A stretch of 64,000 nt of DNA from Luteibacter sp. dw_328. Lineage in GTDB: Bacteria > Pseudomonadota > Gammaproteobacteria > Xanthomonadales > Rhodanobacteraceae. The first letter of the stretch is position 1, and every line of letters starts with the position of its first letter. Made by a program: the position numbers and the translations under genes. The stretch lies in the NCBI RefSeq assembly GCF_018449605.1, contig NZ_JAAVUW010000010.1, positions 1 through 64,000 of the forward strand, read 5' to 3'. The notes below the pieces were generated by a model, which saw only the letters and a program-made list of their open reading frames with translations, searched no databases and had not been told where the DNA came from. Shown one piece after another: positions 1 through 6,917 of this stretch.

Positions 1-110
1 TGTCTGAGCAGCGAGGGTGGGCACCGAAGGCTCTGCGCCTCACCCCCCAAGCAAGCGGCGGCGCGAGCCGCTAAACACATGCACTCGCGAAGCGAGTGAA
101 CCGCCCCCTT
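1..110. repeat. right end of a type A palindromic element, cut by the window start
   Basis: Bases 1-34 match 16832-16865 base for base: the outer arm CGAGGGTGGGCACCGAAGG preceded by TGTCTGAGCAG. Bases 54-102 match the flanking module that follows the 16.8 kb copy: a GCGGCG...GCGAGCCGCT stem, then CACTCGCgaaGCGAGTG. So the window opens inside a third copy of the type A element, whose left part is upstream of the window. The rest, to base 167, contains nothing else I recognise. Confidence 0.75.
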
Positions 111-167
111 CGGCGTCTCCGGCATTCCGCGATGAATCCTTTTTTCTTGCTCTGAAACCTGCTTTTT

Positions 168-234
168 GGAGGAGGCGCTTTAGCGGCGATGGGGTGCGCG
201 GCAACCTGGCTATCGCCGATGAATCGGCTCCTAC
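168..234. repeat. inverted REP pair
   Basis: Two facing REP units: a degenerate one at 168-190 (GGAGGCGCTTTAGCGGCGAT) and a good one at 212-234 (ATCGCCGATGAATCGGCTCC plus TAC). The same motif recurs at about 11.3, 20.9, 31.6, 39.8, 43.1 and 51.1 kb. The right unit overlaps the end of the glycosyltransferase gene and supplies its TAG stop on the minus strand. Confidence 0.75.
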
Positions 235-1256
235 AAAGAGCTGCATCGGGCCAGATGTGCGGCGGCTCTCAACGCTGCGCCGCGTGGGCATCCGTCGTCG
301 CAGGCAATGGCGACGTTGTTCCGACCATAGGGCGCATAACGCGCAGGATCAGTGGGTCCGAAAATGCCGACCGTTGTCGCGGCGGTCGCTGCGGCAAGAT
401 GTATCACGCCGCAATCCGCGCTGATATAGGTGCCTGCCGCCTCGATAAACGCCGCCAGCTTGCGCGGATCACTCGTGTAGTACGTCGGAAAGCCACCGCC
501 CAGACGCGACTGGCCGTCGGCGGAAACCAGTTCGACGACGCACGTGTCGCCGGTCCGGGCAACGAGTTCGGTCGTGAAGACACTCCACCAGTCGGAGGGC
601 AAGCGCTTTGACCCGGTCGCATTGGGGAAGATCGCCATCACGGGCAAGCCGCGCTCGTTCACGTCACGCAGCACGCGTGCGAGTGCGTCGCGGCCACTTC
701 GTCGTTCCACATCGGTGAGGCGCACGTCCAGCCGGGGAACCTCGTCCCCGACGGCGACGCCCAGTGCCCAGCGCAGTGCCTGGACCGGTCGGGCCGCCAG
801 ATGCATGGCCATGCCATCCGTCGGCATGGCATCCGTGCGTAGCTGAAAGCGTGCCTTCGCCATGGCGCTGGCAATACGTCCCGACGACGATCCCGCCGCG
901 GCATCGATCACCAGGTCGTAGCGGCGCGAACGCAACTTCCGCAATGCACCGATCGTCGCCAGCGGACGACGCGCTGCGCGACGGTCTAGCGTCGTACAGT
1001 CACCAACGATATCGAAGCCACGAAACACGGCATGCGCTGCCGGCCCGGCCGACAGCAGGTCCACTTCTGCCCCGGGAAAACGCCGCTCTATCTCGACCAG
1101 CAACGGCGTCAGCAGCAACGTGTTACCCAGCCTGTGGTTGGGGCGGCAAATGAGGATGCGCTGGATACCGGACGCCGGAAGCTCGCCAGCACCCACGAGG
1201 TTCTTCGCCGGAGCGACCAGATGGCGCGCGAGCCAGGCCGGGACACGTCGTCGCAT
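231..1256 (-). CDS. glycosyltransferase family 9 (heptosyltransferase-like)
   Basis: A 341-residue protein of the GT9 fold. The family transfers heptose or related sugars to lipopolysaccharide or glycans at the inner face of the inner membrane. The N-terminal nucleotide-sugar domain begins at about residue 33 with RILICRPNHRLGNTLLLTP, the usual GT9 opening with the conserved GN..L.TP pattern. The donor-binding region lies near residues 270-305, with SADCGVIHLAAA followed by GIFGPTDP. The acceptor is not evident and no LPS genes adjoin it. The last residues are read into a REP sequence that provides the TAG stop, so the C-terminus may have been altered by repeat insertion. Confidence 0.8.
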   Translation of the reverse strand: MRRRVPAWLARHLVAPAKNLVGAGELPASGIQRILICRPNHRLGNTLLLTPLLVEIERRFPGAEVDLLSAGPAAHAVFRGFDIVGDCTTLDRRAARRPLATIGALRKLRSRRYDLVIDAAAGSSSGRIASAMAKARFQLRTDAMPTDGMAMHLAARPVQALRWALGVAVGDEVPRLDVRLTDVERRSGRDALARVLRDVNERGLPVMAIFPNATGSKRLPSDWWSVFTTELVARTGDTCVVELVSADGQSRLGGGFPTYYTSDPRKLAAFIEAAGTYISADCGVIHLAAATAATTVGIFGPTDPARYAPYGRNNVAIACDDGCPRGAALRAAAHLARCSSL

Positions 1257-1421
1257 GAGCGCTGCGTTCCCGTCATGGGTGTGCGAGCGGGCTCACTTGG
1301 CGATGGAGGTGACAGCGACACGACAGGAGACATGGAGGGCTCTCGGGAAGTCTGTCGCCAACGATGCCTTAGTTACCTTATGCGTTGCTGTCCACTGGAT
1401 GACGATTCTGCTTCCGGGGAT

Positions 1422-2087
1422 TCACGAGAGATCCCGCGGCACCATGTAGCCGAAGCCACGCACGGTCCGGATCGCATCGGGGCTGAGCTTGCGCCGCAGC
1501 GAATGGACGAGGACCTCCAGCGCATTCGGGCTGACGTCCGAATCCATGCCGTACACCGAGCACTCGATCGACTCGCGGCGAACGATCTTGCCGTGGCGTT
1601 CCATCAGCATGCGGAGCAACGCGAATTCGCGCCGGGTCAGCTCGATGCGGCGCGCCTGGTACGTCACCTCGAGCGTGCTGAGGTTGAGCGAAAGCGCACC
1701 CGATTCCAATTGATTATCGGCCAGTCCCTGGGCACGACGAGCCAGCGAGCGGATACGCGCTGCGAGCTCGTCGAGGTGGAACGGCTTGGTCATGTAGTCG
1801 TCGGCGCCCGCGTCCAGGCCGCGTACGCGGGACTCGATGCTGTCACGCGCGGTCATGACGAGGATGGGCGTCTTGACCTTCAGACGGCGCGCCTCGGTAA
1901 TCACCTCGATGCCGTCCTTCTCGGGCAACCCCAGGTCGAGGAGCACGAGGTCGACGGATTGGTCGCGCAGCGCTTCGAGACCTTCCACGCCCGTGCGCAG
2001 CCACGTCACCGTATAGGCGAGGTGCTCGAGCGCGCGCTTAATCGCTGTGCCGAGACGGATGTCGTCCTCGACGACAATGATGTTCAC
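1422..2087 (-). CDS. OmpR/PhoB-family response regulator (orphan)
   Basis: A two-component response regulator of 221 residues, the usual OmpR-family length. The receiver domain has the acidic pair Asp8-Asp9, the phospho-acceptor Asp51 (LVLLDLGLPEKDG), the MTA segment and the MTKPF lysine. The C-terminal winged helix contains ELTRREFALL and ends VRGFGYMVP, as in QseB/PmrA/TctD-type regulators. I chose the GTG start at 2087, which follows GGAGG and begins NIIVVEDD directly; the upstream ATG adds an unrelated 29-residue tail. No histidine kinase gene is adjacent on either side, so the partner kinase must be elsewhere. Confidence 0.9.
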   Translation of the reverse strand: MNIIVVEDDIRLGTAIKRALEHLAYTVTWLRTGVEGLEALRDQSVDLVLLDLGLPEKDGIEVITEARRLKVKTPILVMTARDSIESRVRGLDAGADDYMTKPFHLDELAARIRSLARRAQGLADNQLESGALSLNLSTLEVTYQARRIELTRREFALLRMLMERHGKIVRRESIECSVYGMDSDVSPNALEVLVHSLRRKLSPDAIRTVRGFGYMVPRDLS

Positions 2088-2272
2088 GATCCAAGTCCTC
2101 CATGGCGGACGAAAGCTTCGGGTATCGCATCCGTGCGACGGGACGTGTCTACGAAAACGGCAGCCCGGTGCCATTATCGGAGTGCCGGCCTTATGCCTTG
2201 CTTAGTACCTGCCCGTAAGCATGCCCTAAGGCGCGGCCGGCAGCCTGTGCTCGCTCCCATACGGAACCCATC

Positions 2273-2872
2273 ATGAGCCTAATCGTCGAAGGACTGCGCA
2301 ACACCCTGGTGGGTCCTTTCACGTTCAGCGTGAAGGGGGGCCAGTGCCTCGCCATGACGGGCGCGTCCGGATCCGGAAAGACGCTTCTGCTCCGCATGAT
2401 CGCGGACCTGGATCCCAACGAGGGCAGGATCACGTTCGCCGGGATAGACCGGGCATCGCTTTCCGCGCCGGACTGGCGGCGCCTGGTGGCGCTGGTTCCC
2501 GCCCGCAGCGGCTGGTGGGCGGACACGGTTGCCGAACACTTCCCCGAGGACCGCGAAGCGGAGTGGCGAGCACTCGCGGCCGCGTTGTTCGTCCCCCCGG
2601 CCCTGTTCGAGCGCTCTATCGAAGAAGCCTCCACGGGTGAACGCCAGCGTCTCGCACTGATCCGCGCCCTGCTCGCCGAGCCGCGGCTGCTGCTGCTCGA
2701 TGAGCCGACGGCGTCGCTGGATCCAGTCTCCACGCAAGCCGTCGAAGCCTTGATCGCCAAGCGGCTCGCCGCCGGTACCACGGTTATCTGGGTGACTCAC
2801 GACGCCGCGCAGGCGGACCGTGTGGGCAACCTCACACGTCACATGCAGGCCGGCGGAGTCCTTGCCACATGA
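2273..2872 (+). CDS. fetA: ABC transporter ATP-binding protein, FetA/YbbL type
   Basis: A 199-residue ATPase subunit. Walker A is GASGSGKT (residues 30-37). The signature is a divergent STGERQRLAL in place of LSGGQ, followed by Walker B LLLLDEPTASLD and a switch histidine in WVTHD. It overlaps the permease gene by 4 bp (ATGA), so the two are translationally coupled. In E. coli the homologous pair FetAB (YbbLM) exports iron and protects against oxidative stress. The neighbouring siderophore receptor gene fits an iron role here, but the substrate is inferred from family and context. Confidence 0.82.
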   Translation: MSLIVEGLRNTLVGPFTFSVKGGQCLAMTGASGSGKTLLLRMIADLDPNEGRITFAGIDRASLSAPDWRRLVALVPARSGWWADTVAEHFPEDREAEWRALAAALFVPPALFERSIEEASTGERQRLALIRALLAEPRLLLLDEPTASLDPVSTQAVEALIAKRLAAGTTVIWVTHDAAQADRVGNLTRHMQAGGVLAT

Positions 2873-3657
2873 CGCCGCTCTCCCTGCACGCCGTCGACAT
2901 CGCGATCGCCGCCCTTCTCCTCGTGGTCGACGCCGCGTTGTCGATCGGGCTGCGCCTGCGCTTCCATCGCGCGCTGTTGATCGCCTCGGTGCGCATGGTG
3001 GTCCAGCTGGTCGCCGTCGGCTACCTGCTCCGTTACGTGTTCGCGGGGCATTCGCCGTGGCTGACCGCGATTCTTGTGCTGGCCATGTCCCTGGTCGCCG
3101 TCCGCGAAGTCGCGGTCCGTCCGGTGCGCCGACTGGTGGGGGGAAATGTCCTGGTGGCGTTACCTAACGTGCTGGGCATCGTCCTGCTGACGGCGTGCTT
3201 TGCGCTGTTGACGGCCATCCGTCCGCACCCTTGGTACGACGCGCGCTACGCCATTCCCCTGGTCGGCATCCTGCTGGGCAGCATTCTCAACGCGGCGAGC
3301 ATCGCGCTGGCGGGTGTTCTCGACAATGTGCGCCAGCAACGCGACGCGATCGAGGCCCAGTTGATGCTTGGCGCGACCTTCGGCACGGCCACGGCGCCGC
3401 TCCTGCGCCGATCCATCCGCACGGCCATGGTGCCGGTCATCAACCAGATGGCTGCGGCGGGTGTCATTACCCTGCCGGGGACGATGACGGGCCAGTTGCT
3501 GGCGGGCGCCGATCCCGTCGAGGCCGTGAAGTACCAGATCCTGTTGCTGATCCTGCTGACCGGGGCCAGCTGCATGGCTGCCGTCGGTACGGCGTACGGG
3601 GCTGTTGCCCGGCTGCGCGATGACCGCGAGCGGCTTCGCCTGGACCGCCTGAGGTAA
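2869..3657 (+). CDS. fetB: ABC transporter permease, FetB/YbbM (UPF0014) family
   Basis: A 262-residue integral membrane protein with about six or seven hydrophobic segments. It carries family sequences such as RPVRRLVGGNVLVALPNVLG and, near the C-terminal half, MVPVINQMAAAGVITLPGTM (MTGQLLAGADP follows). It is the membrane partner of the ATPase encoded directly upstream, whose stop overlaps its ATG. Length and motifs match the YbbM family of putative iron exporters. No separate promoter is visible. Confidence 0.85.
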   Translation: MTPLSLHAVDIAIAALLLVVDAALSIGLRLRFHRALLIASVRMVVQLVAVGYLLRYVFAGHSPWLTAILVLAMSLVAVREVAVRPVRRLVGGNVLVALPNVLGIVLLTACFALLTAIRPHPWYDARYAIPLVGILLGSILNAASIALAGVLDNVRQQRDAIEAQLMLGATFGTATAPLLRRSIRTAMVPVINQMAAAGVITLPGTMTGQLLAGADPVEAVKYQILLLILLTGASCMAAVGTAYGAVARLRDDRERLRLDRLR

Positions 3658-3667
3658 AGCTTCGCTT

Positions 3668-3686
3668 TAGATTGCGAATCATTCTC
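3668..3686 (+). promoter_or_regulatory. Fur box upstream of the siderophore receptor
   Basis: The stretch TAGATTGCGAATCATTCTC matches the 19-bp Fur consensus at 13 positions by eye, including the central AATCATT. It lies 165 bp upstream of the receptor start and just after fetB. Iron-dependent repression by Fur of the downstream receptor and PiuC genes is the natural inference. Confidence 0.7.
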
Positions 3687-3850
3687 ATTACCCTTACGAT
3701 ATGCGTCACATCGGGCTGACGCCCGTGCATGACCCGTCAGTCAGGGCACCCATGAAGTCGACCCCCGTGAGCCATCGGCCCGCGTCGGGCGAACTCGTGC
3801 CCGATTCGGTCTGCCGACACTTTTGTTCATTGCCTCGCAAGGGAATCACC

Positions 3851-6160
3851 ATGGCCTTCATCAAGAGCCGCAAACACGCCGCTCCTGCCGCGCGCACCGT
3901 CGGTGCCGCCGTCCTCCTGACTTTCGCGCATGCCGCCGTCGCCAGCGATACGGTCGACGCGCCGCCGCAGCAGGCCAAGGCCAGCGACGTCCAGGCACTC
4001 CCCGGCATGCAGGTCGACGCCGACCGCTCGAGCGACTTCCGCGTCGACAAAGTGTCCTCGCCGAAATTCACCCAGTCCCTGCTCGACACCACGCAAACCA
4101 TCCAGGTGATTGGCAAGGAGCTGATGAAGCAGCAGGGTGCGACCACGCTGACCGAAGCCCTGCGCAACAGCCCGGGCGTTGGCACCTTCTACGTGGGCGA
4201 GAACGGCGCGACCAACACGGGCGACGCGATCTATATGCGCGGCTTCGATACGTCGAGCAGCATCTTCGTCGACGGCGTGCGTGACACCGGCACCGTGTCA
4301 CGCGACGTCTTCAATATCGAGCAGATCGAAGTCACCAAGGGTCCGGATGGCACCGAATACGGCCGCACCGCGCCGACCGGCGCGATCAACCTGGTGACCA
4401 AGCAGGCGGTACTGGGCGATGGCGAATCCGGCTCGCTCCAGGGCGGCAGCGGCCAGCGCCGCCGTGGTACGGCCGACATCAACCAGCAGCTCGACGCAAC
4501 CACTGCGGTTCGCCTCAACGTGATGGACCAGAAGAGCAACGTCTACGGTCGCGACGATATCGAGAACAACCGCTGGGGCTTTGCGCCCTCGCTGGCGTTC
4601 GGCCTGGGCACGTCCACCCGCGTGTACATCGACTACCTGCACATCAAGCAGAACAATGTTCCCGACGGCGGCGTGCCGACCATCGGCTTGCCGGGCTACA
4701 GCAGTCCCGACGCGCGCGCATTCCTCAATGACGCCGCCAAGGTCGACCCGAACAACTACTACGGCACGAACCAGGATCACGACCACGTGACCCAGGACAT
4801 GTTCACGGTCCTGGTCGAACACGACTTCAGCGACAAGGTCGCCCTGCACAATACGTCGCGCTGGGGCCGTACGACGGAAGATTACCTTCTGACGTCATTC
4901 ATGGGCGCGACGGCGAACCTTGCGACGCCTAACCCGCTGGACCCGTCCACCTGGACGATCACGCGTAGCAACCCGACGTTCAAGCACCAGTCCAACCGGA
5001 TCGCCACCAACCAGACCAACCTGACCGCATCGATCGACGCGGGTGGCTTCACGCAGGACATCAGCACCGGTATCGAACTGACGTCCGAAGAAGCTCGCAC
5101 CATCGGCATGGGTCCGCTCAACGGCAGCACCTGGCCCGTCGCCAACCTGTATCACCCCGACTCCGATGTCGGCGGCCTGAAGTACGGCGAGACCGGTGCG
5201 CTCAGCAACGGCAAGACCAACACGGCGGGCGCGTACTTCTTCGACACCTTCAAGTTCGGTGAACACTGGCAGGTGAACGCCGGTGTACGCATGGACCACT
5301 ACAAGACCGATTTCTCCAGCCTCGTGGTTTGCGGTGCACGTAACGGTCCTGTCTGCGGCCGGCTGCCTGCCGGCAGCATTGTCCCGGGCGTGGATACCAG
5401 CGTCAGCGACAACCTGATGAACTACAAGATCGGCGTGCTGTACAAGCCCGCCGCGAATGGCAGCATCTACGTCAACTTCGCGCAGTCGCAGCAGCCTCCG
5501 GGCGGCAACACGCTCACGCTCTCCTCCGCGGCGAACAGCGCCGACAATCCCAACTTCGATCCGGAAAAGGCACGCACCGCCGAAATCGGCACGAAGTGGG
5601 ACCTGCTCGGCTCGAAGCTGTTGCTCACTGGCGCGCTCTACAGCACCACGGTGACCAACGATGTCGTGCAGGATCCGACCGACCTGCTTTATTACCAGGT
5701 GGGCAAGAAGCGTGTGCAGGGCGTGGAGATCAACGCGGTCGGCAAGCTGACCGACGACCTCGCGATCAGCGCCGGCTTCACCACGATGAATGCCACCGTC
5801 AAGGACGGCCCGGGCGTCACCGCCAACGGCTCGGACGACCTGGCCTATACGCCGAAGAAGGCGTTTACCTCGTGGGTCACGTATCACCTGCCGTTCGACC
5901 TGACCATCGGCGGCGGCGCGCGTTACTCGGGATCTCTTCAGCGCGGCACCGACGGCGCCGTGGGCACCCCGGCCTATACCCGTGCGTACTGGGTGTTCGA
6001 CGGCATGGCCAGCTACCCGGTCAACAAGAACTTCGACCTGCAGCTCAACGTGTACAACCTGTTCGACAAGAACTACGTGGCCGCGATCAACAAGAGTGGC
6101 TATCGTTATACCCCGTCCACGCCGCGCTCGGCCATGCTGACCGCGAACGTTCGTTTCTGA
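3851..6160 (+). CDS. fiu: TonB-dependent catecholate siderophore receptor, Fiu type
   Basis: A 769-residue outer-membrane receptor. It has a signal peptide ending near AHAAVAS, a plug domain with TQTIQVIGKELMKQQGATTL and SIFVDGVRDTG, and then a 22-strand type barrel ending in the terminal strand SAMLTANVRF with C-terminal Phe. It takes up ferric catecholates with TonB-ExbBD energy. The start at 3851 was chosen because AAGGGA lies 6 bp upstream and a signal peptide follows; an upstream in-frame ATG would add about 50 residues with no signal. The next gene encodes PiuC/YbiX, the usual partner of Fiu/PiuA receptors, and a Fur box lies upstream. Confidence 0.88.
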   Translation: MAFIKSRKHAAPAARTVGAAVLLTFAHAAVASDTVDAPPQQAKASDVQALPGMQVDADRSSDFRVDKVSSPKFTQSLLDTTQTIQVIGKELMKQQGATTLTEALRNSPGVGTFYVGENGATNTGDAIYMRGFDTSSSIFVDGVRDTGTVSRDVFNIEQIEVTKGPDGTEYGRTAPTGAINLVTKQAVLGDGESGSLQGGSGQRRRGTADINQQLDATTAVRLNVMDQKSNVYGRDDIENNRWGFAPSLAFGLGTSTRVYIDYLHIKQNNVPDGGVPTIGLPGYSSPDARAFLNDAAKVDPNNYYGTNQDHDHVTQDMFTVLVEHDFSDKVALHNTSRWGRTTEDYLLTSFMGATANLATPNPLDPSTWTITRSNPTFKHQSNRIATNQTNLTASIDAGGFTQDISTGIELTSEEARTIGMGPLNGSTWPVANLYHPDSDVGGLKYGETGALSNGKTNTAGAYFFDTFKFGEHWQVNAGVRMDHYKTDFSSLVVCGARNGPVCGRLPAGSIVPGVDTSVSDNLMNYKIGVLYKPAANGSIYVNFAQSQQPPGGNTLTLSSAANSADNPNFDPEKARTAEIGTKWDLLGSKLLLTGALYSTTVTNDVVQDPTDLLYYQVGKKRVQGVEINAVGKLTDDLAISAGFTTMNATVKDGPGVTANGSDDLAYTPKKAFTSWVTYHLPFDLTIGGGARYSGSLQRGTDGAVGTPAYTRAYWVFDGMASYPVNKNFDLQLNVYNLFDKNYVAAINKSGYRYTPSTPRSAMLTANVRF

Positions 6161-6181
6161 TCGACAGAAGGAAACACCGCC

Positions 6182-6862
6182 ATGTTGCTGCATATTCCCG
6201 AGGTCCTGAGCAAGGAACAGGTCGCCGGGATGCGCGGCGCCATGGAGGCTGCCGAATGGAGCGACGGTCGACAGACCGTCGGTCCACAGGGTGCAAAGGT
6301 AAAACGCAACCAGCAACTGCCGGACGCGTCGCCGCTGCGCCGCGAGTTGGGTGAGATCGTGGTGGCGGCACTCGCCCGCCATCCGCTGTATCACGCTGCG
6401 GCCCTGCCGATGCGTACCCTGTCACCACGGTTCAACCGCTACGAAGGCGGCGGTGAGTACGGCTTTCATATCGACGGCGCCGTCATGGCCACCGGCGACA
6501 GCGATGTCCAGGTGCGCAGCGACATCTCCTGCACGCTCTTCCTCAGCGAGCCGGAGGAATACGACGGCGGCGAACTGATCGTCAGCGACACCTACGGCGA
6601 ACACGAAGTAAAACTCCCCGCCGGGGACGCCATCGTCTATCCCTCCTCCAGCCTGCACAAGGTCACGCCGGTGACGCGCGGCGCACGCATCGCTTCGTTC
6701 TTCTGGGTGCAGAGCCTCGTGCGCGACGACAGTGCGCGAAGGCTGCTGCTGGAGCTGGACACGGCCATCCGCAACCTCTCCGCCAGTGCCGCCGACCAGG
6801 CATCGATCCTGCAATTGACGGGCGTCTACCACAACCTGTTGCGGCGTTGGGCCGAAACCTGA
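6182..6862 (+). CDS. piuC: Fe(II)/2-oxoglutarate-dependent PKHD-type hydroxylase PiuC/YbiX
   Basis: A 226-residue member of the PKHD hydroxylase family. The 2-histidine-1-carboxylate iron site is seen as HID in [11 protein letters not shown] and the distal His in [13 protein letters not shown]; the Arg a few residues later would bind 2-oxoglutarate. The N-terminus [14 protein letters not shown] and FNRYEGG are typical. It starts 21 bp after the receptor stop with GAAGGA as ribosome-binding site, so the two are probably co-transcribed and iron-regulated. In several Gram-negatives piuC accompanies catecholate receptors; the exact substrate is not established. Confidence 0.88.
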   Translation: MLLHIPEVLSKEQVAGMRGAMEAAEWSDGRQTVGPQGAKVKRNQQLPDASPLRRELGEIVVAALARHPLYHAAALPMRTLSPRFNRYEGGGEYGFHIDGAVMATGDSDVQVRSDISCTLFLSEPEEYDGGELIVSDTYGEHEVKLPAGDAIVYPSSSLHKVTPVTRGARIASFFWVQSLVRDDSARRLLLELDTAIRNLSASAADQASILQLTGVYHNLLRRWAET

Positions 6863-6917
6863 GGTAAAACAAAGGTAGGCAGGGGCGCCCTCGGGGGCGG
6901 ATAATTGGCGCCCCCTG

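Noticed and set aside
3701-3850. N-terminal extension of the siderophore receptor
   Set aside because: No signal peptide or ribosome-binding site; the ATG at 3851 gives a normal exported precursor.
4895-6394. Minus-strand frame of 499 codons opposite the siderophore receptor
   Set aside because: Shadow of the receptor gene; it also runs through the receptor-piuC junction.
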